DNA from: Candidatus Alloscybalousia intestinigallinarum
GTDB lineage: Bacteria; Bacillota_I; Bacilli_A; RF39; UBA660
Assembly (NCBI GenBank): GCA_018716115.1
Contig: DVKF01000030.1
Span: forward strand, 1-35,973
Direction of reading: 5' to 3'
DNA length: 35,973 nt
In this document: piece by piece, positions 10,237 to 19,122 of the stretch
Layout: each line of letters starts with the position of its first letter
Position numbering within the stretch: position 1 is the stretch's first letter
Position numbers and translations under genes: made by a program
Notes under the pieces: model-generated
Databases searched by the model: none
Seen by the model: the letters and a program-made list of their open reading frames with translations, nothing else
Told to the model about the DNA's origin: nothing

Positions 10237-10575
10237 ATGAGAAAATATGAAGTTGTAAAAGAAAATAGGGATTTTCAAAAAATAATCGAGCAGGGAAATT
10301 GTCAGAAAAATCGTTATTTAATCATATATTATATAGAAAATTCTGTTAATACTAACCGGTTTGGCATCTCGGTAGGAAAAAAGATTGGTAATGCAGTAAC
10401 CAGAAATAAATGGAAGAGAAGATTAAGAAGTATTATTGATAAATATAAAAAACTATACCAAAATCATCGAGATTATATTATAATATTAAGAAAGAACTGT
10501 CATGATTTAGATTTTCAAGAATTAGAAGATAGTTTTTTGCAATTATTCGAAAAAGTAAATAAAGAACCCAGATAA
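10237..10575 (+). CDS. rnpA: Ribonuclease P protein component
   Basis: This is the protein cofactor of RNase P, which helps the catalytic RNA trim tRNA 5' leaders. The 112 residues are basic and of the usual length. The family signature is GKKIGNAVTRNKWKRRLR (the RNR-type motif of RnpA), preceded by the FGISV strand. The ribosome site is a modest GAGTAGGG. It lies 58 bases after rpmH behind a terminator hairpin and 9 bases before yidC, so it is probably the first gene of an rnpA-yidC-jag operon fed by read-through. Confidence 0.95.
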   Translation: MRKYEVVKENRDFQKIIEQGNCQKNRYLIIYYIENSVNTNRFGISVGKKIGNAVTRNKWKRRLRSIIDKYKKLYQNHRDYIIILRKNCHDLDFQELEDSFLQLFEKVNKEPR

Positions 10576-10584
10576 GGAGTGTCT

Positions 10585-11505
10585 ATGAAATATAAAAATA
10601 AATTAATCATTTTACTTGTAGCTGTTCTTTTACTTACTGGATGTACAACTACTTTGAAAACAGAAGATAAAAAAGTAGTAAAGAATCCAGAAACCGGTCA
10701 AAGTTTAACGGCAAATATATTATGTAAACCGACTAATGAAGAAACAATAAAGGCTTATGAAGAGAACGGCGTAGATCTTGCGGCATTACCCAAATGTAGT
10801 GAATTTAGTATAACGAGTGGAGGCTATGATGGCTTGTGGACTTCATTATTTGTTAAACCCTTAGCGTTTATCATCCTGTTCATTATGAAGTTTGTAAAAA
10901 GTGCGGGACTTGCTTTAATTTTAACTAGTTTGGCTTTGAGGTTGATTTTATACCCTGTTACGAAAAAAACAGCGATGCAATCAGAACTCATTAAAAAAGC
11001 AAAACCCGATCTTGATCGCTTAGAAAAAAAATATAAAGATAAAACAGATCAGGACTCTTTGATGAGAAAGAGTCAAGAGATGACAATGATTTATAAAAAA
11101 TATAATATTAATCCAATTTCTGGATGTCTATATTCGTTTATTCAACTTCCATTGTTCATTGCTTTTTTAGAAGCAATAAATCGTGTGCCAGCTTTATTTG
11201 AAGAGACTTTCTTAACTCTACAATTAGGAACAACCCCATCAGTTGGATTGTTTACGAATGGCAATATTGCTTATATAATATTAATTATTCTTGTAGGAGT
11301 AACTACTTACTTCTCCTTTAACTTAAACAAAACAACTGCTCAAACGCAAGATGACCCAATGAAAAATATGACTAATATTATGACAGGTATGATTGTCGTA
11401 ATGGGATTCTTTATGCCAGCAGCTTTATGCGTTTACTGGATTACGACAAATGCCTTTACTATAGCGCAGAATTTAATTGTAAAAAGGAGTAAAGAAGTAT
11501 GCTAG
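10585..11505 (+). CDS. yidC: Membrane protein insertase YidC/Oxa1 (lipoprotein)
   Basis: YidC inserts and folds membrane proteins, alone or with SecYEG. The 306 residues start with a lipoprotein signal peptide; the lipobox is LLTGC with lipidated C20. A soluble outer segment (about 21-85) carries two cysteines, C47 and C71, that could pair. Five membrane segments follow. The positively charged groove residue is probably R119 (LALRLILYP). A polar cytoplasmic hairpin (about 135-165) precedes the later helices. The ATG at 10585 is chosen because AAGGAG covers an alternative GTG at 10579. The 3' end overlaps jag by seven bases, the conserved spoIIIJ-jag pairing. Confidence 0.95.
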   Translation: MKYKNKLIILLVAVLLLTGCTTTLKTEDKKVVKNPETGQSLTANILCKPTNEETIKAYEENGVDLAALPKCSEFSITSGGYDGLWTSLFVKPLAFIILFIMKFVKSAGLALILTSLALRLILYPVTKKTAMQSELIKKAKPDLDRLEKKYKDKTDQDSLMRKSQEMTMIYKKYNINPISGCLYSFIQLPLFIAFLEAINRVPALFEETFLTLQLGTTPSVGLFTNGNIAYIILIILVGVTTYFSFNLNKTTAQTQDDPMKNMTNIMTGMIVVMGFFMPAALCVYWITTNAFTIAQNLIVKRSKEVC

Positions 11506-12119
11506 AAATGATCGAAAAAAGTAAATATACTGGTAGAACGAAAGAAGAGGCTATTAATCAGGCTAAGTTGTCCCTTCAAGAAACAGAAAATAATCTCTAT
11601 ATTCGTGAACTAGAAACAAAAACTGGACTTTTTGGAAAAAAAGTCGAAATCGAAGTCATTTGTCGAGATGATTTAATTACTTATGTAAAAAAATTTTTAA
11701 AACAGTTAATCGAAAATATGGGATTAAGTTCTAATCTAGAAGTAAAAAAAAGAGAGGATACAGTATTATTTACGATTTACTCCGATCATAATTCTATTCT
11801 AATAGGAAAAAATGGTAGAACGTTAGATGCAATAACTACAATTACTAAGCAAATGGTTCAGAATTTAGTGAATCGCCCATTTCATTTTACAATTGATATA
11901 GGAGAATATAAGAAACAACATGAAAATCGCTTAGTTCGTTTAGCCAAAAGAGTTGCTAAAGAGGTAGCTTCTTCCAAAATCGAAGCAAAATTAGATCCAA
12001 TGAACTCTTATGAACGAAGAATTATCCATACTACTTTAGCCGAAAATAAGTACGTAAGAACGGAAAGTGAAGGCGAAGAACCTAATCGCTATGTGGTAAT
12101 CAAACCTAAAGAAGACTAG
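11499..12119 (+). CDS. khpB: RNA-binding protein KhpB/Jag
   Basis: KhpB (Jag, EloR) is a KH/R3H RNA-binding protein linked in Firmicutes to cell elongation and division. The 206 residues show the Jag-N domain (GRTKEEAINQAKLSL with the TGLFGKK end at about 50), a KH domain around ILIGKNGRTLDAI (the GxxG loop is GKNG), and an R3H domain ending in the NSYERRIIH block (the R-x3-H motif). The start ATG overlaps the yidC stop; AAGGAG lies nine bases upstream. An ATG three codons later is possible. Its stop lies inside a terminator stem. Confidence 0.93.
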   Translation: MLEMIEKSKYTGRTKEEAINQAKLSLQETENNLYIRELETKTGLFGKKVEIEVICRDDLITYVKKFLKQLIENMGLSSNLEVKKREDTVLFTIYSDHNSILIGKNGRTLDAITTITKQMVQNLVNRPFHFTIDIGEYKKQHENRLVRLAKRVAKEVASSKIEAKLDPMNSYERRIIHTTLAENKYVRTESEGEEPNRYVVIKPKED

Positions 12120-12135
12120 TCTAGACTAGTTTTTT
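12115..12135 (+). terminator. Terminator overlapping the jag stop
   Basis: ACTAGT-CTAG-ACTAGT (12115-12130), a perfect 16-bp palindrome, then five T, C, four T. The jag stop codon is in the first arm. Confidence 0.6.
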
Positions 12136-12180
12136 CTTTTAAAAAATGTAATTATGATTCAAAAAATAGATTTTAACATC

Positions 12181-12208
12181 AAAAATTATTTCCCGGGAAA
12201 TAATTTTT
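12181..12208. other. Noc-binding site (NBS) 3, upstream of mnmE
   Basis: Core ATTTCCCGGGAAAT at 12188-12201 in a perfect 28-bp dyad. It lies 87 bases before the mnmE start, upstream of its -10. As RNA it would be a stem followed by UUUUU, so it could also terminate transcription. A short direct repeat (ATTCAAAAAATAG / AATCAAAAAATAG) flanks it. Confidence 0.9.
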
Positions 12209-12251
12209 ATAAAAAAGAGTGAATCAAAAAATAGAAATTATAAAATTATGT

Positions 12252-12262
12252 TATACTATAAT
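12252..12262 (+). promoter_or_regulatory. Candidate -10 of mnmE
   Basis: Overlapping TATACT (12252-12257) and TATAAT (12257-12262) about 30 bases before the start. No convincing -35 is present, so activation or a start inside the AT-rich leader is possible. Confidence 0.45.
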
Positions 12263-12288
12263 ACACAGAAAAAGAAAGGAAAATGAAT

Positions 12289-13644
12289 ATGAATGATACG
12301 ATTGCGGCCATATCTACTGCTCAAGGAGTAGGGGCAATATCTATTATTAGAGTAAGTGGTCCATCAGCTATTCCAATCGTCAACAAAGTATTTGATGGAA
12401 AAGATCTAGAAAAGGTTTCTACCCACACTATACATTACGGAAAAATCATGGATCAAACCGAGGTAATCGATGAAGTATTAGTTAGTGTAATGAGAGCACC
12501 TAAAACATTTACTCGTGAAGATATTGTTGAAATTAACTGCCACGGCGGGATAGCTTCTACGAATAAAGTACTAGAGTTAATATTAAGAAATGGAGCAAGA
12601 TTGGCGGAAGCAGGAGAATTTACGAAACGTGCCTTTCTAAATGGAAGAATTGATTTAACTGAAGCAGAATCAATTATGGATTTAATCTCATCTAAAACGG
12701 AAGCCAGTAGAAAAGTAGCGATTAAAGGGTTAACCGGACATATTAATCATTTAATTCGCTCTTTAAGACAAGAAATATTAGAACTGTTAGCTTCCATTGA
12801 AGTAAATATTGATTATCCTGAATATGAAGATGCGATAGAGATGACGAATGATAAAGTAGCTCCAGCTATTCAATCAATCAAAACTAAGTTGCATCATATT
12901 ATTGAAGAATCGGAGAATGGCAGAATTTTAACTAGTGGAATAAAAACAGTAATTATTGGAAAACCGAATGTCGGAAAAAGTAGTATCCTAAATCGGCTAT
13001 TAGACGAAGATAAGGCCATCGTTACTGCAATTGAAGGGACTACTAGAGATACTGTAGAAGGACAAATTACGATTAAAGGAGTAGCTTTAAATTTAATTGA
13101 TACAGCAGGAATTCATGAAACTGAAGATTTAGTAGAAAAAATTGGCGTAGATAAAAGTCTACGCTTAATCGAAGAAGCTGATTTAGTGATATTAGTACTT
13201 AATCAAAATGAAAAATTAAGTGCTGAAGATAGAAAAATATTATCCGTTTGTCAAAATAAGAAGACAATTGTGGTATTAAATAAAAGTGATTTAGAAAAAA
13301 GAATCGAAGAGGAAGAAATTCCTTATTCAGAGATCATTCATACAAATACCCTTGATGGAAATGGAATTGAACCTCTAAAGAGAAAGATTAGCGAACTTTT
13401 TCATCTTGAGCAGCTCCAAAGCCAAGATGATTCCTATTTAAGCAATATTCGTCAAATTTCTCTTGCCAAAGAAGCTCTATCGATTTTAGAAGAAGTTACA
13501 GTTGGGATTGAACAAGAAGTACCAGTTGATATGATCGAGATTGATATCAAACGATCATGGGAAAAATTAGGTGAAATTATCGGCGAAACATACACCGAAG
13601 AATTAATTGATCAATTATTTAGTCAATTTTGTTTGGGAAAATAG
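12289..13644 (+). CDS. mnmE: tRNA uridine-5-carboxymethylaminomethyl modification GTPase MnmE
   Basis: MnmE works with MnmG to modify U34 of tRNAs, using GTP hydrolysis and methylene-tetrahydrofolate. The 451 residues comprise an N-terminal folate-binding/dimerization domain (1-118), a helical domain, and an inserted G domain with G1 GKPNVGKS (224-231), G2 GTTRD (250-254), G3 DTAG (271-274) and G4 NKSD (331-334). The terminal C448-LGK motif is intact. The ATG at 12289 has AAAGGA eight bases upstream; an ATG two codons earlier would be only two bases from it. A Noc-binding palindrome lies upstream. Confidence 0.96.
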   Translation: MNDTIAAISTAQGVGAISIIRVSGPSAIPIVNKVFDGKDLEKVSTHTIHYGKIMDQTEVIDEVLVSVMRAPKTFTREDIVEINCHGGIASTNKVLELILRNGARLAEAGEFTKRAFLNGRIDLTEAESIMDLISSKTEASRKVAIKGLTGHINHLIRSLRQEILELLASIEVNIDYPEYEDAIEMTNDKVAPAIQSIKTKLHHIIEESENGRILTSGIKTVIIGKPNVGKSSILNRLLDEDKAIVTAIEGTTRDTVEGQITIKGVALNLIDTAGIHETEDLVEKIGVDKSLRLIEEADLVILVLNQNEKLSAEDRKILSVCQNKKTIVVLNKSDLEKRIEEEEIPYSEIIHTNTLDGNGIEPLKRKISELFHLEQLQSQDDSYLSNIRQISLAKEALSILEEVTVGIEQEVPVDMIEIDIKRSWEKLGEIIGETYTEELIDQLFSQFCLGK

Positions 13645-13699
13645 AAATATTCATAGCAAAAATTGATTTCATATAACATTTTTTCTTATTTAAACGCAG

Positions 13700-13723
13700 A
13701 AATTATTTCCCGGGAAATAATTT
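13700..13723. other. Noc-binding site (NBS) 4, upstream of mnmG
   Basis: Core ATTTCCCGGGAAAT at 13705-13718 in a perfect 24-bp dyad, just upstream of the mnmG promoter region. The RNA form is a stem followed by UUUUCUUCUUU, so it might also act as the mnmE terminator; no other one is visible. Confidence 0.9.
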
Positions 13724-13748
13724 TCTTCTTTCTATAACAAAAATATAG

Positions 13749-13754
13749 TATAAT
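13749..13754 (+). promoter_or_regulatory. -10 element of mnmG
   Basis: TATAAT at 13749-13754, 27 bases before the chosen start, with a poor TTCTTT at the -35 position. The NBS dyad ends about three bases before that -35. Confidence 0.5.
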
Positions 13755-13781
13755 ATGAAACGGTAAAAGGAAGTGATTTTG

Positions 13782-15641
13782 GTGAACTACGAAATTATTA
13801 TCGTTGGTGGTGGTCATGCTGGATGTGAAGCGGCCTTAGCTTGTGCACGTCTCGGTCATGAAACCTTACTAATCACCGGAAATAAAGAAAATATAGCGGA
13901 TATGCCTTGTAATCCATCCATTGGCGGCCCAGCTAAAGGAATTATTGTACGGGAAATTGATGCTTTAGGTGGTGAAATGGCCAATACAATTGACCACTCT
14001 TGCTTACAAGTTAAAATGTTAAATACGAAAAAAGGCCCAGCTGTTAGAGCTTTAAGAGCTCAAGCAGATAAAATAACTTATCCAAAAGTAATGTTAGCGA
14101 CCCTAGAAAATCAAGAAAAATTAACAATTTTAGAAGCCATGGTAGAAGATTTAATGATTGAAGAACAAAAAATATGTGGGGTAGTTCTTTCAAGTGGTGA
14201 AAAGATTACATCACAAGCAGTTATTCTAACAACTGGTACTTATTTAAAAGCAACGGTTCTAAGAGGTTCGTCAAAAACTACAAGCGGTCCTCATGGAGAA
14301 AAACCATCTCAGCATTTAAGTGATAATTTGAAAAAATTAGGTTTTACAATTCAACGATTAAAGACAGGAACACCACCAAGAATCGAGAAAACTACAATTG
14401 ATTATTCAAAAGCCAGCCTAGAACCAGGTGATAGTACTAGTTACACCTTTTCTTTTGATAATGAACCATTATATAAAGTAGAAGACCAAATTCCGTGTCA
14501 CTTGATTTATACAACACCAGAAACACATAAAATTATTTTAGATAATTTAGAAAAGTCTAGCATGTATGGGGGATATGTAGAAGGAATTGGACCAAGATAC
14601 TGCCCATCTATTGAAGATAAAATTGTTCGTTTTAAAGATAAAGAACGTCATCAATTATTTTTAGAACCAGAAAGTATTTATTATGACGACATCTATATTC
14701 AAGGCTTTTCGACAAGTATGCCTGAAGATATCCAAGAACAAATGGTACATAGCCTACCAGGAATGGAACATGCGAAAATATTAAAATATGCTTATGCCAT
14801 TGAATATGATGCGATTGACCCGCTTCAATTGAAGCAATCTCTAGAAACTAAGTTAATCGATAATCTATATACTGCTGGTCAGATTAATGGAACGAGTGGA
14901 TACGAAGAGGCAGCCGGTCAAGGTTTAATGGCTGGAATTAATGCTTCTTTAAAACTAGAAGGGAAAGACCCCTTAATTTTAAAAAGAAATGAATCTTACA
15001 TTGGCGTTTTAATCGATGATTTAGTAACCAAAGGCACAAAAGAACCATACCGTATGCTAACGTCTCGTGCTGAATATCGATTACTTCTACGTCATGATAA
15101 TGCTGATTTAAGACTTCGTGATTATGGAAGAAAAGTTGGTTTAATTAACGATGAAAAGTATAAAAAGTTTGTGGCTAAAAAAGAAGCTATCCAAGAACTA
15201 AGATCAACTCTTCAACAAATAAAATTAACTCCAACCGAAGAAGTTAATCGTGAACTTATCGCTCTAAATTCAGCGCCATTATCTGACGGAATTACCTTAT
15301 ACGATTTACTAAAAAGAACAGAGATAACTATCGATAAACTCCAAAAGTATCTCCCAAAATCCTATTCGAAAGAAGTAGAAGAACAGGTAGAAATTCAAAT
15401 AAAATATGAAGGATATATCAAAAAAGCCAATCGTGAAGCAGAAAAAATGTTGGATTTAGAAAAGTTAAAAATACCAGAAGATATCGATTATCAACAAGTA
15501 CATAACTTGGCTAGCGAAGCCTTGCAAAAATTATCTGCTGTTCGTCCCTCAACAATCGCTCAAGCATCACGGATTAGTGGGGTAAATCCAGCCGATATTT
15601 CGATTTTAATGATCTATCTAAAAAAGGAACATAAATTATGA
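13782..15641 (+). CDS. mnmG: tRNA modification enzyme MnmG (GidA)
   Basis: MnmG is the FAD-dependent partner of MnmE in forming (carboxymethyl)aminomethyl-U34. The 619 residues begin with the Rossmann FAD-binding motif [10 protein letters not shown] (9-18) and carry the conserved [11 protein letters not shown] and KTGTPPRI segments. The C-terminal helical domain that contacts MnmE is complete. The GTG at 13782 is chosen: AAGGAAG lies eight bases upstream, and it gives the expected [10 protein letters not shown] start. A GTG nine bases earlier overlaps that ribosome site. The stop overlaps the rsmG start (ATGA), so the two are coupled. Confidence 0.96.
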   Translation: MNYEIIIVGGGHAGCEAALACARLGHETLLITGNKENIADMPCNPSIGGPAKGIIVREIDALGGEMANTIDHSCLQVKMLNTKKGPAVRALRAQADKITYPKVMLATLENQEKLTILEAMVEDLMIEEQKICGVVLSSGEKITSQAVILTTGTYLKATVLRGSSKTTSGPHGEKPSQHLSDNLKKLGFTIQRLKTGTPPRIEKTTIDYSKASLEPGDSTSYTFSFDNEPLYKVEDQIPCHLIYTTPETHKIILDNLEKSSMYGGYVEGIGPRYCPSIEDKIVRFKDKERHQLFLEPESIYYDDIYIQGFSTSMPEDIQEQMVHSLPGMEHAKILKYAYAIEYDAIDPLQLKQSLETKLIDNLYTAGQINGTSGYEEAAGQGLMAGINASLKLEGKDPLILKRNESYIGVLIDDLVTKGTKEPYRMLTSRAEYRLLLRHDNADLRLRDYGRKVGLINDEKYKKFVAKKEAIQELRSTLQQIKLTPTEEVNRELIALNSAPLSDGITLYDLLKRTEITIDKLQKYLPKSYSKEVEEQVEIQIKYEGYIKKANREAEKMLDLEKLKIPEDIDYQQVHNLASEALQKLSAVRPSTIAQASRISGVNPADISILMIYLKKEHKL

Positions 15642-16324
15642 ATATAGAAGTATTTAAAGAAGAAGTAAAAAAACTAGGAATTACTTTGACTCAGGATCAA
15701 CTGAATCAACTGGCCTTATTCTATCAATTACTATTATCATGGAATGAAAAAATGAATTTAACGAGAATAACTAGCCAAGAAGAAGTATATCTCAAGCATT
15801 TTTATGATAGTTTAACCATATATAAAGAAGTAAAATTAGAAACAGTTGATACTTTATGTGATATAGGAAGTGGAGCTGGATTTCCTGGTATTGTCTTAAA
15901 AATTGCCTTTCCTAATCTTGATATTACTCTAATCGATTCTCTTCAAAAGAGAGTGAATTACCTGAACGAAATCATTAAAGAACTAAAACTATCTAATATT
16001 AGAGCAATTCACACTAGGGCTGAAGATTATGCGAGAGTAAATAGGGAAAGATATCAGATTGTTACCGCACGAGCAGTCGCTAACTTAAAGGTATTATCTG
16101 AATTATGTCTTCCGCTTGTTAAAGAAAATGGTTATTTTATTGCGATGAAGGGAAATATTGACGAAGAACTAGCTGAAGCTAGAGCAATGATCGGTACATT
16201 AGGGGGAAAGATTGAAAATATTCATGAGTTCAGTTTACCAATAGAAGAAAGTCATCGTACATTGATCAAAATCAAAAAGGAAAAGAAAACAGATAAAATG
16301 TATCCTAGGAAAAAAATAAAATAA
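15638..16324 (+). CDS. rsmG: 16S rRNA (guanine-527-N7)-methyltransferase RsmG
   Basis: RsmG methylates N7 of G527 in 16S rRNA with SAM. The 228 residues have the SAM-binding loop [10 protein letters not shown] (75-84), the second acidic strand LIDSL, and ARAVANL later in the fold. The N-terminal [12 protein letters not shown] segment is typical of GidB. The tail is lysine-rich ([14 protein letters not shown]). The start overlaps the mnmG stop, the usual mnmG-rsmG arrangement. Confidence 0.95.
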   Translation: MNIEVFKEEVKKLGITLTQDQLNQLALFYQLLLSWNEKMNLTRITSQEEVYLKHFYDSLTIYKEVKLETVDTLCDIGSGAGFPGIVLKIAFPNLDITLIDSLQKRVNYLNEIIKELKLSNIRAIHTRAEDYARVNRERYQIVTARAVANLKVLSELCLPLVKENGYFIAMKGNIDEELAEARAMIGTLGGKIENIHEFSLPIEESHRTLIKIKKEKKTDKMYPRKKIK

Positions 16325-16343
16325 GGGGAGCAAAAGAAATAAA

Positions 16344-17783
16344 ATGTTAAAATATTATAAAAATGTCGTAAAATATAATGAAGCAGTTCGTTATGGCGTT
16401 GGAATCATAACCGGTTGGAAATCTACTGATATGATTTTGGGTAGTCTAAGCCAAGATGTAAAGAACAAAATAGTAACCTGTGGGAACTTATACACCAAAA
16501 ACGGCATTAATTATATCATTGCCAATTTATTTTTAAATCCGCAGATTACAGAATTAATAGTTTTAGAAGATTCTTCTCTACAAAATGAAATGGCAGAAGG
16601 AATAACTGCTCTTTTAGAATTTTTAAACACTAACGAATTAACCTTTGAATCAAAATTTCAATTCACTGAAGAAAATTTAACGCGATTTACGAAATATTTT
16701 AAAAATCATATTAGAGTAGTAAAAAGGCAAGAATTAGAGGAACAACTTAAACAAATTGATATTCCTGAAAAAGATTGGTGCCAAATTACCGAAATAAAAG
16801 AAAATCCCCTAGAACTCCAGCATCAAATTCCAAGTGAGAAGGTAGGATTTACGGTAAGAGCAAATACCGCTTATGAAGCGTGGAATCGCGCCTTAAAATT
16901 AATCCATACTTATGGTTATTTAAAACCATCCGATTATGATGAGAATCAATTAGAATTAATTAATTTATCAATAATTGTTCGAAATGAAGATTTAGCTAAC
17001 CCAAGTATGGCTGGGGTAATTGATATCACTCGTGAAGAATTAGAAGAATATGAAAAGAATATTCTTTCTAAAGCGAAACCAGATGGAGTAAAGTATACAT
17101 ATGGAAGTCGTTATCGAGATCAAAATGGAAAAGACCAATTTCAATATATGGTAGATACCTTAAAAGATAAACCATTTTCGAGAAGGGCGGTTGCGACTCT
17201 TTGGGTTCCCGCTATCGATATTGAAGAAGACGAAGTTCCTTGCCTTGATTTATATCAGGCGATTATTGAAGGAGACTATCTTCATCTTCTTACTTATATC
17301 CGAGCAAACGATGTCTATAATGGTTGGCCGAGAAATATCTATGGTATTTTAAAAATTCAAGAAGAATTATGTCGATGTCTAGGTTATCAAAAAGGGTACG
17401 TAAATACAATTGCTGGAAGTGCCCATGTTTATGGGAGAAATTTTGATGATTTAGAAAAAACATTTAAGGAAAAAGTAGTATCTTTTTGTGAAGAAGACGA
17501 AAGAGGTTATTTTACGGTAACAGTAGAAAATAACGAAATTCAAGTAACTTTTTATAGTATAACAGGACAAGAGCTCCGTAGATTTACAGGTACAAATGCT
17601 ATAGAATTAAGAAATAAATGCACTCTTTATATAAGTAATATCGATCATGCATTCTATTTAGGACAAGAGTTAATGAAAGCCGAGTTGGCCCTTCAAAATC
17701 AACTATTTTATGTACAAGATCAATCATTAGACTTAAAATTAAAGCAAAAAAAATTAAGTAATTCACTAAAATTTAATGATTAA
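16344..17783 (+). CDS. Thymidylate synthase-like protein with MtrA-like and DUF4346-like flanks
   Basis: The middle (about 245-375) reads as a thymidylate synthase fold with the key residues in order: SRR (279-281, phosphate-binding arginines), VPC with the candidate nucleophile C300, YIRANDVYNGWPRN (318-331, D323 and the uracil-recognising N331), and AHVYG (H361, Y363). The first 100 residues (TCGNLYTKNGINYIIANLFLNPQI) resemble the MtrA-type domain of methyl-H4MPT:CoM methyltransferase A. The C-terminus (HAFYLGQELMKAELAL, 435-450) matches the DUF4346 ending that I know from some thymidylate synthases. It could make dTMP or another C5-modified pyrimidine nucleotide; the retained Asn argues for dUMP. 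The ribosome site AAGGGGAG is 13 bases upstream, rather far. It is an unusual insert between rsmG and noc. Confidence 0.72.
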   Translation: MLKYYKNVVKYNEAVRYGVGIITGWKSTDMILGSLSQDVKNKIVTCGNLYTKNGINYIIANLFLNPQITELIVLEDSSLQNEMAEGITALLEFLNTNELTFESKFQFTEENLTRFTKYFKNHIRVVKRQELEEQLKQIDIPEKDWCQITEIKENPLELQHQIPSEKVGFTVRANTAYEAWNRALKLIHTYGYLKPSDYDENQLELINLSIIVRNEDLANPSMAGVIDITREELEEYEKNILSKAKPDGVKYTYGSRYRDQNGKDQFQYMVDTLKDKPFSRRAVATLWVPAIDIEEDEVPCLDLYQAIIEGDYLHLLTYIRANDVYNGWPRNIYGILKIQEELCRCLGYQKGYVNTIAGSAHVYGRNFDDLEKTFKEKVVSFCEEDERGYFTVTVENNEIQVTFYSITGQELRRFTGTNAIELRNKCTLYISNIDHAFYLGQELMKAELALQNQLFYVQDQSLDLKLKQKKLSNSLKFND

Positions 17784-17794
17784 ATTTGCGTAGT

Positions 17795-17819
17795 AGTCAA
17801 AGTAAAATTTGGCTTTTTT
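17795..17819 (+). terminator. Terminator after the TS-like gene
   Basis: AGTCAAA / TTTGGCT stem (one G-U) around a six-base loop, followed by TTTTT. It separates the mnmG-rsmG-TS unit from noc. Confidence 0.65.
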
Positions 17820-17820
17820 C

Positions 17821-17848
17821 TTGTCTAGTAAAAAAAATATGGTATAAT
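17821..17848 (+). promoter_or_regulatory. Promoter of noc
   Basis: TTGTCT, 16-base spacer, TATAAT with TGG in front (extended -10). The TSS is expected near 17855. Confidence 0.75.
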
Positions 17849-17892
17849 GAATATGATAAAGAATAATACAAGAATGAAAAGAGGGTTAATTT

Positions 17893-19026
17893 ATGGATAG
17901 AGAAGTAGTGGATTTATATTTAGATGACATTATCCCTAACCGTTTTCAACCACGTGAAGTATTTAATGAACAGGCTTTGCGAGAATTAGCTGACTCTATT
18001 AGAGCCCATGGAGTAATACAGCCAATTATCGTTAGAAAAATAGGAGATAAATATGAGATTATTGCCGGAGAAAGAAGATATAAAGCATCCGCGATGGCTG
18101 GACTAACCAAAATTCCTGCAATTATTAGAAATTTAGATGATAAAGAAACTTCAAAGGTGGCATTACTAGAAAACTTACAAAGAAAGGATCTAACACCAAT
18201 CGAAGAAGCTAGGACGTACCAAAAAATACTAGAACTTGATTCGATGACACAGGAAGAGTTGGGACGTACTATGGGAAAATCTCAAGCAGCAATTGCCAAT
18301 AAGATGCGTCTGTTATCTTTACCTGATGAAGTTCAAGAAGCGCTTCTTCATGATCAAATATCAGAAAGGCACGCTAGAAGTTTATTAAATCTAGATTCAA
18401 GAGAAGATCAAATAAATATGCTTCACGCCATTATTGAAAAAAGAATGACAGTTAGAGAATTAGATAACGAAATTAGAAAATTAAAAGGAATTGAAGAACC
18501 TACTTCAAATGAGAATATCTCAGAAAGCACCAATCAAGAAGGAACTCCTGTTTCCATTACTCCGGAGCCAATTGAGATTCCAAGTCCCGTTACTCCTTCT
18601 AATTCAATGACAAGCACCAATTCTGATGGTTCAAGGCATCCAATAGATTTACTTGCTTCATCAAATCAAACAAGTCCTAAAGTAGAAGTATCATCGCCAG
18701 ATTCAACGGTAGTTAGCACCCCTAAACCAGTTGTTAGAAATATTCTTACTTTATCAGATGAAGATGACGAAGATTTTACTCAGTTAACTCCAGACCAAGC
18801 TTCATCCACTTTAGCTAATACTGAAGAAGCAAAACCTAGGATAAAATACAATGATCCAGTCGAAGAATTATTGGATGATGAAGAATTATATTCACTAAAG
18901 GATGCCGTAAAAGAGTTAAGAAGAACGGTAACTAATCTCGAAAATAGGGGATTTGTTATTAAAGTCGAAGAATTAGATTTCGAAAATACTTACCAAGTAG
19001 TAGTAAAAATCAATAAAGATATCTAA
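17893..19026 (+). CDS. noc: Nucleoid occlusion protein Noc (ParB family, no membrane helix)
   Basis: Noc is a ParB paralog and CTPase that binds NBS sites, spreads, and blocks division over the nucleoid. The 377 residues include CTP-pocket motifs GVIQP (40-44), GERR (59-62) and ENLQR (93-97), then a helix-turn-helix (118-162). At the four positions that distinguish Noc from ParB it has Q131, K137, S142 and R159, i.e. three of four Noc-type. A Ser/Thr/Pro- and Glu-rich linker (about 200-315) is much longer than in B. subtilis Noc (283 residues in total). A Noc-like C-terminal dimerization segment closes the protein. It starts directly at the ParB domain, and an in-frame TAA two codons upstream rules out an N-terminal extension, so the usual amphipathic membrane-targeting helix is missing. 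Confidence 0.88.
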   Translation: MDREVVDLYLDDIIPNRFQPREVFNEQALRELADSIRAHGVIQPIIVRKIGDKYEIIAGERRYKASAMAGLTKIPAIIRNLDDKETSKVALLENLQRKDLTPIEEARTYQKILELDSMTQEELGRTMGKSQAAIANKMRLLSLPDEVQEALLHDQISERHARSLLNLDSREDQINMLHAIIEKRMTVRELDNEIRKLKGIEEPTSNENISESTNQEGTPVSITPEPIEIPSPVTPSNSMTSTNSDGSRHPIDLLASSNQTSPKVEVSSPDSTVVSTPKPVVRNILTLSDEDDEDFTQLTPDQASSTLANTEEAKPRIKYNDPVEELLDDEELYSLKDAVKELRRTVTNLENRGFVIKVEELDFENTYQVVVKINKDI

Positions 19027-19027
19027 A

Positions 19028-19050
19028 AGTAGAGAGTTCTACTTTTTTTT
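19028..19050 (+). terminator. Terminator of noc
   Basis: AGTAGA-GAGT-TCTACT followed by a run of eight T, two bases past the stop. Confidence 0.8.
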
Positions 19051-19068
19051 AACAAGAGGTTTCCTAAT

Positions 19069-19098
19069 TTGACGTTTTCTGTTAAAATAGAATAGTAT
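19069..19098 (+). promoter_or_regulatory. Promoter of parA-parB
   Basis: TTGACG, 18-base spacer, TAGTAT. It sits between the noc terminator and parA, so parAB is a transcription unit separate from noc. Confidence 0.5.
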
Positions 19099-19122
19099 AA
19101 AAACAAAAAAGGTGGTAAGAGC

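Noticed and set aside
17950..17965. CACGTGAAG inside noc as a parS
   Set aside because: Only the centre matches; the flanks differ from the parS consensus at about half of the positions.
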